Assembly: GCA_943361925.1 (NCBI GenBank)
Contig: CALRIT020000006.1
Coordinates: 62,001-126,000, forward strand
Direction: 5' to 3'
Length of the DNA stretch: 64,000 nt
Origin: CAISCU01 sp943361925
Lineage (GTDB): Bacteria; Bacteroidota; Bacteroidia; UKL13-3
The position numbers and the translations under genes were made by a program. Of the stretch, positions 43,273 to 53,073 are shown in pieces. Each line of letters begins with the position of its first letter. The first letter of the stretch is position 1. The notes beneath the pieces were generated by a model. It was not told the DNA's origin and ran no database searches. It saw only the letters and a list, made by a program, of their open reading frames with translations.

Positions 43273-43530
43273 ATGGAGATATTAATTAAACCATATAAGA
43301 GTAATCAAAAACACCTGAACATGTGGTTTGATTCCTTTAATTTTTTGTCATCTACCTACTTATTTGACTTTAACAATTTGCTTCATTTTTTAACCGATTT
43401 CTATACCAATAAAACAGTCCTTTTAAATTATAAAGGATTGATTTGCTGTTTTAATTCAGGTGAAAATTTATTGATTCCAATACCCAATAATTACGCAAAA
43501 TTTCAAAACAAAACATACTACCACAATTAA
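43273..43530 (+). CDS. Small hypothetical protein before the phosphorylase gene
   Basis: 85 residues from the ATG at 43273 (a GTG three codons upstream is possible). It is rich in phenylalanine, tyrosine and asparagine, with LLHFLTDFYTNKTVLLNYKG in the middle and no recognised domain. It ends five bases before the phosphorylase start and would be translated with it. It could be a leader or a small cytoplasmic protein; coding status is not certain. Confidence 0.4.
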   Translation: MEILIKPYKSNQKHLNMWFDSFNFLSSTYLFDFNNLLHFLTDFYTNKTVLLNYKGLICCFNSGENLLIPIPNNYAKFQNKTYYHN

Positions 43531-43535
43531 ATTAT

Positions 43536-46500
43536 ATGAACATAGAACTAATAGAAGGAGAAGAATTTTTTAGAATAGAGAACCAGGATAAATTACGTCC
43601 GTTTTTTATGAGTATTGTTAGTGACTCAAATCATTGGATGTTTATTTCGAGCAATGGCGGACTTTCTGCCGGAAGAAAAAATGCTGAGTTTGCTTTATTT
43701 CCTTATTATACCGATGATAAAATTACTGAATTTGCTGACATTACAGGTAGCAAATCTATCTTTCAAATTGAGCACAATAATGAAGTGATTTTATGGGAAC
43801 CTTTTTCGGATAGATTTAATGAAAAGTATAAACTAAAAAGGAATATCTACAAAAACCTATATGGCAATAAAATCATATTTGAAGAGATTCTTGAAGACCT
43901 GAATATTAGTTTTAGCTATCAGTGGAATTCATCGAATATGTATGGTTTTGTTAAAAAAGCAGAACTTAAAAATCTATCGGATACAACCTATCAAATTACC
44001 GTTTTAGATGGTTTGCAAAACATTATTCCTAATGGTGTTTCAAGCGATTTACAATCATCGACAAGTAATTTGGTTGATGGTTATAAACGGAATGAATTAC
44101 ACAAAGAAAGTGGCTTGGGAATATTTGCTTTAAGCGCTATTATAGTTGATAAAGCTGAGCCAAGTGAGGCTTTGAAGTGTAATATAGCCTGGTCAATGGG
44201 ACTTCAAAATCCATCATATTTGGTTTCATCAAAACAATTAAATGATTTCAGGAATAAAAAAGCCATCACTACTGAAACCGATATTAAAGGTGAAAAAGGT
44301 GCTTATTTTATTTCAACAAAACTTCATTTAAAAGCACACTCAAGCGAAAAGTGGAAGATAGTTGCAAATGTGAATCAGAATCAATCGCAAGTGATTGAAT
44401 TATGTGATAAAATTATCAATCAACCGGACTTAGAAAAACAGATTGAAGCAGATATTGAATTAGGAACCAAAAACCTGATTGCATTAAACGCAGCGGCCGA
44501 TGGATTGCAGTTTACATCGGATATTAGAAAAGATACAAGGCATTTCTCAAACACGCTTTTTAATATTATGCGTGGTGGTATTTTTGATGAAAACTATACG
44601 GTTGAAAAAGGAGATTTTTCAACTTATGTGCAACATGCTAACTCCAATGTATTTGAGTCGAACAAACCATTTTTTAATGAACTAAAAGATGTATTTACCT
44701 ACACTGAATTATTAGCAAGTATTGAGAAAAATGAAGATGCTGATTTGATTCGCTTGTGTATTGAATATTTGCCATTAAAATTCAGCAGAAGACATGGAGA
44801 TCCTAGTCGCCCATGGAACAAATTTTCTATCAATACAAGAAGTGAGATTGATGGCTCGAAAATCCTGGATTACCAAGGAAACTGGCGTGATATTTTTCAG
44901 AACTGGGAAACCTTGGCTCACTCCTACCCTCATTTCATAGAAGGAATGATTCATAAATTCTTGAATGCATCTACTTTCGATGGTTACAACCCGTATAGAG
45001 TTACCAAAAGTGGTTTCGATTGGGAAGCAATTGAACCTGATAATCCATGGTCATATATTGGTTATTGGGGCGACCACCAAATTATCTATTTATTAAAATT
45101 CTTAGAATTTGCTGAATCACATTTCCCTAATAAACTTCATTCGTATTTTGATAAAGATTGTTTTGTGTATGCAGCAGTTCCATACACCATTAAATCGTAT
45201 GAAGATATTCTGAAGAACCCCAAAGATACAATTGAATACAGTCATGAATGGGAAAGAAAAATCAATACAATTAAAGCAGAAATTGGTGCTGATGGCGCGC
45301 TTTTAAGAGACAGTGAAAACAAGATTTATCATGTGAATTTTATTGAGAAAATCCTAGCAACTGTTTTAGCTAAAATGTCGAATTTTATTCCTGAAGCCGG
45401 AATTTGGATGAATACACAAAGGCCAGAATGGAATGACGCCAACAATGCTTTGGTTGGAAATGGAGTTTCGATGGTTACCCTATGTTACCTAAGAAGATTC
45501 CTGAAATTTTTCCAAGGAATACTAGAGAAATCAAATGAAGAGCAATTTGTTATTTCTGATGAAATGGCTGTTTTCTATGAAAATATCAAAGAAAACTTAT
45601 TACAATTAAAACCATTATTAAACAATAAAATTTCCGATACTGATCGAAAAAAGGTTTTAGATGCCTTGGGAAGTGCTGCCTCTAATTACAGAAATCAGAT
45701 TTATAAAAACGGATTTAAAGGCACTAAACAAAAACATGCTGTTGATGGACTAAAAGCTTTCACTCAGGTTTGTCTTGATTTTATTGAGCACTCAATAGCT
45801 GCCAATCAAAGAGAAGATAAATTGTACCATGCTTATAATTTAATGAGTGTTAAAGGTAACGAAGTTCAAATTTCATATTTAAGTGAAATGTTAGAAGGAC
45901 AGGTTGCAGTTTTAAGTTCAGGCAAATTATCTGCTAAAGAAAGTTTAGAGGTTTTAGATGCATTAAGAAATAGTTCATTATACAGAAAAGACCAGAGCAG
46001 TTATATTCTATATCCTAACAAGGAATTGCCTAAGTTTTTGGAGAAAAACACACTATCAGAAAACTTAGTAAACAAATCAAGCCTATTAAAATCTCTGGTA
46101 GCATCAGGAAATACAAGCATTCTGAATAAAGACATTAAAGGAAATTATCATTTTAATGGTAATTTCAATAATGCAAATGATGTTAAAAAAGCCCTCGATA
46201 ATTTAAAAGAAAAAGGTGAATACCTTGATTTGATTAAAAATGAAGAGGCTTTAATTTTAGACATTTTCGAAGAAGTGTTTAATCACAAAGCATTTACCGG
46301 TCGCTCAGGAACCTTCTTTGCTTTTGAAGGATTGGGTTCTATATACTGGCATATGGTTTCGAAATTGCATTTAGCGGTTTATGAAGTGATTGAAAAAGCT
46401 TATGAAGTCAATACTGATGCATCAACACTAGCTGGATTACAAAAACATTTTAATGATATAGCTGCAGGAATTGGGGTTCATAAAACACCTGAAGTTTATG

Positions 46501-46931
46501 GTGCATTCCCTACTGATCCATACTCTCACACTCCTTACCATAAAGGCGCTCAACAGCCCGGAATGACAGGTCAGGTGAAGGAAGATATTCTTACTCGTTT
46601 TGGTGAATTAGGTGTGAAAGTAAATGATGGAAAGTTGAAATTTACTCCACAAATACTTCAAAAGGAAGAGTTCCTTACAGAAGCAAAAAACATTGAATAT
46701 GTAAATGTAAATGGTGAAGTAAAAAGTTTATCACTGAATAAAAACTCAATGGCATTTACCGTTTGTCAGGTTCCGGTTATTTATGAATTAGGTGGAGAAA
46801 ATAAAATTGAAATTCATTTTAAGAACAACAATGAAACCATCAACGATTTGGAGTTAAGTAAAGAAATTTCTGATTTAATTTTCCAAAGAAGAGATGAAAT
46901 TATAAGCATTAAAGTACAACTAACATTATGA
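43536..46931 (+). CDS. GH149-like beta-1,3-oligoglucan phosphorylase
   Basis: 1131 residues without signal peptide, so cytoplasmic. The N-terminal beta-sandwich region (IEGEEFFRIENQDKLRPFF, SSNGGLSAGRKNAEFALFPY) is followed by an (alpha/alpha)6 barrel with YQGNWRDIFQNWETLAHSYP near 450-470, WSYIGYWGDHQIIYLLKFLE near 505-525 and RPEWNDANNALVG near 628-640, the last resembling the catalytic WND segment of GH94-type phosphorylases. Size and context (GH17, GH30, sugar transporter) agree with family GH149, phosphorylases of beta-1,3-glucan oligosaccharides. The assignment is by recognition of pattern and context, not by alignment. The stop overlaps the GH17 start by four bases. Confidence 0.7.
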   Translation: MNIELIEGEEFFRIENQDKLRPFFMSIVSDSNHWMFISSNGGLSAGRKNAEFALFPYYTDDKITEFADITGSKSIFQIEHNNEVILWEPFSDRFNEKYKLKRNIYKNLYGNKIIFEEILEDLNISFSYQWNSSNMYGFVKKAELKNLSDTTYQITVLDGLQNIIPNGVSSDLQSSTSNLVDGYKRNELHKESGLGIFALSAIIVDKAEPSEALKCNIAWSMGLQNPSYLVSSKQLNDFRNKKAITTETDIKGEKGAYFISTKLHLKAHSSEKWKIVANVNQNQSQVIELCDKIINQPDLEKQIEADIELGTKNLIALNAAADGLQFTSDIRKDTRHFSNTLFNIMRGGIFDENYTVEKGDFSTYVQHANSNVFESNKPFFNELKDVFTYTELLASIEKNEDADLIRLCIEYLPLKFSRRHGDPSRPWNKFSINTRSEIDGSKILDYQGNWRDIFQNWETLAHSYPHFIEGMIHKFLNASTFDGYNPYRVTKSGFDWEAIEPDNPWSYIGYWGDHQIIYLLKFLEFAESHFPNKLHSYFDKDCFVYAAVPYTIKSYEDILKNPKDTIEYSHEWERKINTIKAEIGADGALLRDSENKIYHVNFIEKILATVLAKMSNFIPEAGIWMNTQRPEWNDANNALVGNGVSMVTLCYLRRFLKFFQGILEKSNEEQFVISDEMAVFYENIKENLLQLKPLLNNKISDTDRKKVLDALGSAASNYRNQIYKNGFKGTKQKHAVDGLKAFTQVCLDFIEHSIAANQREDKLYHAYNLMSVKGNEVQISYLSEMLEGQVAVLSSGKLSAKESLEVLDALRNSSLYRKDQSSYILYPNKELPKFLEKNTLSENLVNKSSLLKSLVASGNTSILNKDIKGNYHFNGNFNNANDVKKALDNLKEKGEYLDLIKNEEALILDIFEEVFNHKAFTGRSGTFFAFEGLGSIYWHMVSKLHLAVYEVIEKAYEVNTDASTLAGLQKHFNDIAAGIGVHKTPEVYGAFPTDPYSHTPYHKGAQQPGMTGQVKEDILTRFGELGVKVNDGKLKFTPQILQKEEFLTEAKNIEYVNVNGEVKSLSLNKNSMAFTVCQVPVIYELGGENKIEIHFKNNNETINDLELSKEISDLIFQRRDEIISIKVQLTL

Positions 46932-48193
46932 AAATAAAATTCTTATTCAAAACATTATTATTTGGAATCTTAACAATTTTAGTTGTTTCATGTAATCAAC
47001 ACCTAATGAATTCTACAAAAACCAAGACTAAAACTGCCAAACAAATTTTAGGCGATCCTAATTATCAAGCCATTTGTTATGGAGGCTATAGAAAAAGCAA
47101 TAGAGATATACAACCTACTTTAGCCCAAATAAAGGAGGATATGATGATTCTTTCGGCCATGAACATTAAGTTTATTAGAACTTACAATGTTCATTATGAT
47201 GAAGTAAAAAACCTCTTACAGGTTATTACCGACATGAAAAAAGAGAATCCGAATTTTGAAATGTATGTGATGCTAGGAGCCTGGATTGATTGCAAAAATG
47301 CATGGACAGGTCAAACTCCGATTCACAATGAGGAAAGCAGCAGAAATGATGTAGAAATGGCGGAAACCGTTCGTTTAGCTAATCAATATCCGGATATTAT
47401 TAAAGTAATTTCGGTTGGAAACGAAGCCATGGTGAAGTGGGCAACCAATTATTTTGTCACACCTGATATCATTTTAAAATGGGTTAATTACTTACAAAAT
47501 CTAAAAAAGGAAAATAAGTTAAACCCTGATATCTGGATTACTTCATCAGACAATTTTGCATCATGGGGAGGCGGAGATAATTCATATCACATTCCTGATT
47601 TAGAAAAGTTGTATAAAGCTGTGGATTATATCTCCATGCATACTTATCCAATGCATGATACGCATTATAATCCAGTATTCTGGGGAGTTATGCCACATGA
47701 ATCTTCATTAAAAATTCAGGAGCAAATCGACTCATTGATGTTAAGAGCTCGTGATTATTCAAAGAATCAATATAGAAGTGTTAAAAACTATATGAAATCA
47801 TTGGGTATTGATAAACCTATTCATATAGGCGAAACAGGCTGGGCAAGTATGTCGAGAGATTTATATGGAGACAATGGTTCAAAAGCATGTGATGAATACA
47901 AGTCCTCTATTTTCTATAAAATGATGAGAGAATGGACAAATGAAGAAAAAATTGCTTGTTTTTATTTCGAAGCATTTGATGAAAACTGGAAAGACCAAGG
48001 CAATCCATTTGGCTCAGAAAATCATTTTGGACTCTTTACAATTGATGGGAAAGCCAAGTATATGTTATGGAATGAAGTAGATAAAGGAACCTTCAAAAAC
48101 CTAAAAAGAGATGGAAATACCATCACTAAAAGTTATGAGGGTAATTTGAATAGTTTACTTGAAGAAGTTAAAATACCTAAATTCAAAAATTAA
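46928..48193 (+). CDS. GH17 family lipoprotein, beta-1,3-glucan hydrolase or transglycosylase
   Basis: 421 residues. Lipoprotein signal with lipobox VVSC (near residue 22), so it is membrane-anchored outside the cytoplasm. GH17 motifs: IKFIRTYNVHYDEVKNLLQV near 78, MLGAWIDCKNAWTG near 114, the acid/base glutamate in ISVGNEAMVKWA near 164, and the nucleophile glutamate in IHIGETGWASM near 301. The family cleaves or rearranges beta-1,3-glucan. It is translationally coupled to the phosphorylase gene and precedes the GH30 gene by 11 bases. Confidence 0.88.
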   Translation: MKIKFLFKTLLFGILTILVVSCNQHLMNSTKTKTKTAKQILGDPNYQAICYGGYRKSNRDIQPTLAQIKEDMMILSAMNIKFIRTYNVHYDEVKNLLQVITDMKKENPNFEMYVMLGAWIDCKNAWTGQTPIHNEESSRNDVEMAETVRLANQYPDIIKVISVGNEAMVKWATNYFVTPDIILKWVNYLQNLKKENKLNPDIWITSSDNFASWGGGDNSYHIPDLEKLYKAVDYISMHTYPMHDTHYNPVFWGVMPHESSLKIQEQIDSLMLRARDYSKNQYRSVKNYMKSLGIDKPIHIGETGWASMSRDLYGDNGSKACDEYKSSIFYKMMREWTNEEKIACFYFEAFDENWKDQGNPFGSENHFGLFTIDGKAKYMLWNEVDKGTFKNLKRDGNTITKSYEGNLNSLLEEVKIPKFKN

Positions 48194-48204
48194 AAAGTTT
48201 ACTT

Positions 48205-49707
48205 ATGAATAGTTTCAATAGTGTTTTTAAAATAAACAATATTCACTTACTTTTATTAATATTGGTTTTAACAAGCAGTTGTAATTCAAAAAAGATGAAT
48301 GTAGAAATTTATGAAACTTCAAAAGCCGGAAAACATTTTGAAAAGGTAGAACCCGGTTCAAATGAAAAATCAGACATTACTATTGAATTAAACGCTGATG
48401 AAAAGTTTCAAACCATTACAGGATTTGGAGGTTCGTTTACAGAAGCCAGTTGTTTTTTACTGAATCAACTTGGAGATTCAAATAAAACCAAAATTCTAAA
48501 TGCCTATTTTAGTGAAAGTGAAGCAAACTATTCTTTAAGCAGAACCACTATTGCATCGTGCGACTTTTCTTTGAATAATTATACTTATGCGCCTGTTGAG
48601 AATGATTTAAAACTAGAGCATTTCACCATTGAACATGATCAAAAAGATATCATTCCAATTATAAAAGAAGCTCAGAAAATTTCAGGAAACAATTTTCAAA
48701 TCATTGCATCACCATGGACATGTCCGCCATGGATGAAAGACAATAAAAAGTATGTTGGGGGTAAATTACTTCCAGAGTACTACCCTACTTTTGCTTTATA
48801 CTTTGAAAAATATCTTGAAGCCTATAAAAAAGAAGGCATCAACATTTGGGGCATTACAATTATTAATGAACCACATGGTAATGGAAACAATTGGGAAAGT
48901 ACTCATTTTTCACCAAAAGAAATGACCGATTTTGTGGAGTTTCATTTAGGACCTAAATTAGAAAAAACAGAGTTTAGTGGTGTAAAAATATTGGGTTACG
49001 ACCAAAACAGAGCCGGATTAAAAGAATGGGTTGATGAAATGTACAGGAATGAAAAATCAAGCCAATATTATGCAGGAACAGCTATTCACTGGTACGAAAG
49101 TACCTATGATTATTTCCCAAAAGCATTAGATTATGCTTATACCAAAACTCCACAGAAACATTTAATTCAAACAGAAGCTTGTATTGATTCTGAAGTGCCG
49201 CATTGGAATGATGACGAATGGTACTGGAAAAAAGAAGCTACAGATTGGGGCTGGGATTGGGCAAGTGATGCTGATAAACATTTACATCCTAAATATGCTC
49301 CTGTTCACAGATATGCAACAGATATCATAGGTTGTTTAAATCATGGTGTTGATGGCTGGGTTGACTGGAACATGGTTTTAGACAAACAAGGTGGTCCAAA
49401 CTGGTTTAAAAACTGGTGTATTGCTCCTATTATTGTTGATACGACATCAGACGAAGTATATTTTACACCACTGTATTATACCATGAAACATTTTAGTAAA
49501 TTCATTCGTCCTGGTGCCAAAAGAATAGCTTGGAAAATGGAAGATAAAGAAATCATGTGTACTGCATTGGAAAACAAAGATGGCTCAATATTAGTGGTAT
49601 TATTTAATCCTACAACAAATGCAAAGAGCATCAATATCAATCTAAAAGACAAAAAGCTTCAAACAAATTTAAATGGAGAAGCCATACAAACAGTTCTGAT
49701 TAAGTAA
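48205..49707 (+). CDS. GH30 family lipoprotein, probable beta-1,6-glucanase
   Basis: 500 residues. Lipoprotein signal with TSSC lipobox near residue 26. The GH30 fold shows TITGFGGSFTEASCFLLNQL near 71-90, SPWTCPPWMKDNKKYVGG near 171, the acid/base glutamate in IINEPHGNG near 221 and the nucleophile in LIQTEACIDSE near 322. Beside GH17 genes, removal of beta-1,6 branches from laminarin is the likely role; glucosylceramidase-type activity is the alternative. It would act outside the cytoplasm, upstream of import. Confidence 0.88.
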   Translation: MNSFNSVFKINNIHLLLLILVLTSSCNSKKMNVEIYETSKAGKHFEKVEPGSNEKSDITIELNADEKFQTITGFGGSFTEASCFLLNQLGDSNKTKILNAYFSESEANYSLSRTTIASCDFSLNNYTYAPVENDLKLEHFTIEHDQKDIIPIIKEAQKISGNNFQIIASPWTCPPWMKDNKKYVGGKLLPEYYPTFALYFEKYLEAYKKEGINIWGITIINEPHGNGNNWESTHFSPKEMTDFVEFHLGPKLEKTEFSGVKILGYDQNRAGLKEWVDEMYRNEKSSQYYAGTAIHWYESTYDYFPKALDYAYTKTPQKHLIQTEACIDSEVPHWNDDEWYWKKEATDWGWDWASDADKHLHPKYAPVHRYATDIIGCLNHGVDGWVDWNMVLDKQGGPNWFKNWCIAPIIVDTTSDEVYFTPLYYTMKHFSKFIRPGAKRIAWKMEDKEIMCTALENKDGSILVVLFNPTTNAKSININLKDKKLQTNLNGEAIQTVLIK

Positions 49708-49733
49708 GCCAAACAAACCTATAAACCAACAAA

Positions 49734-52094
49734 ATGAACCACATAGTAAAATCAGGCAAAGTACCATTTACCCAAAAACTAGCATTTGGATTAGGTATGT
49801 TAGCCAATCAAATGTTTCCGGCAACCTTGGGAATTTTCATTGTAATCCTCGTTGAAAACTTAGGATTTCCAGGTTGGATGCTGGGTATCATTTATTTTGT
49901 ACCCAAATTATTTGATGCAATTACCGACCCGATTATGGGTTATATTTCAGATAATACCAAATCGAAATGGGGAAGAAGACGTCAGTATGTAATTATTGGT
50001 GCTATCATGACAGGAGTCGCATTTGGTTTTATGTGGCAATTGTATTCGAGTAATTCTGTCAACTATAATTTTTACTATTTTCTAATATGGTCATTGGTAT
50101 TTTACTTAGGGATAACCATATTTAGTGTACCTTATGTGGCAATGGGTTATGAAATGAGTGATGATTTCCATGAAAGAACCAATATTATGGCAACCGCTCA
50201 ATTGATTGGTCAGCTTGCATGGGTTTTGGCTCCTTGGTTATGGGTGATAATGAATCCGGAGTATAATTTTTTCTCATCAGGAGAAATTGCTACGCGAACA
50301 TTAGCAATATATGTAGCAATAGGATGTACAATTTTGGCTGCTATTCCCGGAATTTTTATAGATAGTAAATCGAGTTTGAATGAAAATTATGAACCATTAA
50401 CTTTAAAAAATGCCAGCAGAAGTTTTGATTTAATTATTCAAGGTTTTAAAGAAGCCTTATTAATTGTTCCTTTTAAGAAACTTTGTATTGCAACGTTTTT
50501 GATTTTTAATGCATTTAATACAACTGCAGGATTTTCTTATTTCATCATTAAATACTATTTGTTTAATGGCACCGGCATGGGCTTATGGCCAACATTATTT
50601 GGTAGTGTTGCTGCTGTATTCACCACTGTTTTAATCATTCCTATTGTTTCGATGATGTCGAAAAAAATGGGTAAAAAGATGGCATTTGTTTGGTCTCAGG
50701 GTATTTCAATTATTGGTTATGTATCCTTGTTGTTTTTGTTTGTACCGGGCAAACCTTATTTGTTTCTGTTTGCATTACCCTTTATTTCTTTTGGAATTGG
50801 AAGTTTATTTACATTGATGATGTCGATGACTTCAGATGTAATTGATATTGATGAATTAAATACCGGTAAAAGAAGAGAAGGTATTTTTGGTGCCATTTAC
50901 TGGTGGATGGTAAAGTTTGGATTGGCTATTGCCGGTCTTTTAAGTGGTTTAATTTTAACCATTATTGATTTTAATTCAGGTGCACCAACTCAGACTTATG
51001 AAACCATGTTTAGCTTGAGATTATTTTTCTCAGCTATTCCATTGTTAGGTACATTAACAGCAATTTGGGTGATGTGGGATTATGATGTGGATGAAAATAA
51101 AGCAAGAGAAATTAGTGCTGAACTTGCTAAAAGAAAAGCTCCTAAGCCATCAGGATACTCGATAGAAAGCACGTTCTCAGGTATAGATTTAAAAGGTTTA
51201 TCAAAGTCAAAACTTCTACAAAAATATCCTTCTTATTTAAATACGGGACTTAATTTTGAGGGCTTAAATTCTGAATCAATCAACTCAAAATTCAAGGAAA
51301 CATTTAATCATAAAATGCACGGAATTTGTTTCAGTATATTTTCTGAAAATCAAAAACCGGGGGATATCATTTCAGAAGAGCAAATCATTCGTCGTTTAAA
51401 TATCCTGAAAAACCATACAGAATGGATTCGTGTATTCTCTTGTACAAATGGATATGAGAACATTCCAAGATTGGCTAAAGAAATGGGCCTAAAAGTATTA
51501 ATGGGAGCTTGGATAGGAACTGATAAAGATGAAAACGAAAGAGAAATTCAATCAATAATCAAACTTGCAGCTGAAGGAAATATCGATATGCTTTCTGTTG
51601 GAAACGAAGTTTTGTTTAGAGGTGATCAGGATGTTTATACATTAATTTCTTATATCAATCAGGTTAAACAAAATACCAAGAACATTTCCGTTTCTTATGT
51701 TGGTATTTATAATGAATATATCGACAATCCTCAATTGATAGATATGAGTGATAAAATTCTTATTAACTGTTATCCGTTTTGGGAAGGTTCAAACATTGAA
51801 CATGCTTCTGTTTATCTACAGGAGATGTATCAAAAGATTAACAAAATTGCCAAAGGAAAAGAGATTATTGTAACTGAAACAGGTTGGCCAAGTAAAGGTC
51901 AGGTTATTGGAGAAGCCATTCCTTCTTCTGATAATTTAATGATTTATTTTATTGAAGCACAAGCTTGGGCAAAAGCCGCAAATGTTCAATTATTCTACTT
52001 TTCTTCTTTTGATGAAACATGGAAAATTCGTTTTGAAGGTGGTGCAGGAACCTCATGGGGACTTTGGGATGTAAATGAAAATTTTAAATTTTAA
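49734..52094 (+). CDS. GPH-family sugar transporter fused to a GH17 domain
   Basis: 786 residues in one uninterrupted frame. Residues 1-455 are a 12-helix glycoside-pentoside-hexuronide symporter: DAITDPIMGYISDNTKSKWG near 60-79 followed by RRRQ, and SDVIDIDELNTGKRREG near 366-382. A linker of about 70 residues leads to a GH17 domain (about 527-786) with HGICFSIFSENQKPGD, the acid/base glutamate in SVGNEVLFRGD near 624 and the nucleophile in VTETGWPSKG near 714. Both ends of GPH transporters face the cytoplasm, so the GH17 domain should act on sugar as it enters. It closely resembles the next gene, which suggests duplication and fusion. Confidence 0.88.
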   Translation: MNHIVKSGKVPFTQKLAFGLGMLANQMFPATLGIFIVILVENLGFPGWMLGIIYFVPKLFDAITDPIMGYISDNTKSKWGRRRQYVIIGAIMTGVAFGFMWQLYSSNSVNYNFYYFLIWSLVFYLGITIFSVPYVAMGYEMSDDFHERTNIMATAQLIGQLAWVLAPWLWVIMNPEYNFFSSGEIATRTLAIYVAIGCTILAAIPGIFIDSKSSLNENYEPLTLKNASRSFDLIIQGFKEALLIVPFKKLCIATFLIFNAFNTTAGFSYFIIKYYLFNGTGMGLWPTLFGSVAAVFTTVLIIPIVSMMSKKMGKKMAFVWSQGISIIGYVSLLFLFVPGKPYLFLFALPFISFGIGSLFTLMMSMTSDVIDIDELNTGKRREGIFGAIYWWMVKFGLAIAGLLSGLILTIIDFNSGAPTQTYETMFSLRLFFSAIPLLGTLTAIWVMWDYDVDENKAREISAELAKRKAPKPSGYSIESTFSGIDLKGLSKSKLLQKYPSYLNTGLNFEGLNSESINSKFKETFNHKMHGICFSIFSENQKPGDIISEEQIIRRLNILKNHTEWIRVFSCTNGYENIPRLAKEMGLKVLMGAWIGTDKDENEREIQSIIKLAAEGNIDMLSVGNEVLFRGDQDVYTLISYINQVKQNTKNISVSYVGIYNEYIDNPQLIDMSDKILINCYPFWEGSNIEHASVYLQEMYQKINKIAKGKEIIVTETGWPSKGQVIGEAIPSSDNLMIYFIEAQAWAKAANVQLFYFSSFDETWKIRFEGGAGTSWGLWDVNENFKF

Positions 52095-52108
52095 TTAAAG
52101 AAAATAAT

Positions 52109-53053
52109 ATGTCGTACAGAAAAGAGCATTTGTTTAATCAGGAACAGTATGAAGCTCAAATATTGAATCATGAAACACAAATAGTAAATTATGAAACTTC
52201 AATTGAGTTTAGTGTTCCTGAAAAAGAAGATGAATTAAAAAAAGCTTTTCATGATATCTTATCAAATGGAGTTCACGGCTTTTGTTTCAGTATGTATGAA
52301 GATGGACAAAGACCGGGAGATCATATTAGCAGAGAACAAGTAAAACGCAGATTGGAAATATTGAATCCACATTGCAAATGGGTACGTTCTTTTTCTTGTA
52401 TTGAAGGAAATGAATTTGTGCCAATTGTTGCAAAAGAAATGGGCATGAAAACTTTAGTTGGTGCTTGGCTTGGCAACGATTTAGAAAAAAATGAATTAGA
52501 AATTGAAGCATTGATTCAATTAGCCAAAGACGGCTTGGTTGATATTGCAGCTGTAGGTAATGAAGTTTTATACAGAAAAGATTTAAGCGAAGATCAGCTT
52601 CTGGATTATATCAAAAGAGTGAAGGAAGCTATACCTTCAAACATTCCTGTTGGATATGTAGATGCCTATTATGAATTTAGCATCAAACCAAGAATAACAG
52701 AAGCCTGTGATGTGATTTTATGTAACTGTTATCCTTACTGGGAAGCTTGTCCGTTTGAATATTCATTGGGACATATGAACAGCATGTATCACCAAGCAAT
52801 GGCTGCTGGTAATGGCAAAAAAGTGATTGTTACCGAAACCGGATGGCCAAGTCATGGTGAAGGATTAAGAGAAGCGATACCTTCAGAAATAAATGCATTG
52901 AAGTATTTTGTTAATACCCATTACTGGGCAAAAAATAACCAGATTGAAACATTCTATTTCTCATCATTTGATGAAAGCTGGAAAGTTGGTCCTGAAGGCG
53001 AAGTAGGCGCCCATTGGGGAATCTGGGACAAACATGAAGAATTAAAGTGGTAA
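52109..53053 (+). CDS. Cytoplasmic GH17 family protein
   Basis: 314 residues without signal peptide. Residues from about 48 to the end align by eye with the GH17 domain of the transporter fusion: HGFCFSMYEDGQRPGDHISR, the acid/base glutamate in AAVGNEVLYRKD near 151, and the nucleophile in VIVTETGWPSHGEG near 241, then FYFSSFDESWKVGPEGEVGA. The first 45 residues are a divergent helical extension. It probably hydrolyses or transglycosylates imported beta-1,3-oligosaccharides before phosphorolysis. It is the last gene of the locus and faces the convergent LytTR gene 20 bases away. Confidence 0.9.
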   Translation: MSYRKEHLFNQEQYEAQILNHETQIVNYETSIEFSVPEKEDELKKAFHDILSNGVHGFCFSMYEDGQRPGDHISREQVKRRLEILNPHCKWVRSFSCIEGNEFVPIVAKEMGMKTLVGAWLGNDLEKNELEIEALIQLAKDGLVDIAAVGNEVLYRKDLSEDQLLDYIKRVKEAIPSNIPVGYVDAYYEFSIKPRITEACDVILCNCYPYWEACPFEYSLGHMNSMYHQAMAAGNGKKVIVTETGWPSHGEGLREAIPSEINALKYFVNTHYWAKNNQIETFYFSSFDESWKVGPEGEVGAHWGIWDKHEELKW

Positions 53054-53073
53054 TAATAAAATTTTTATACCCT

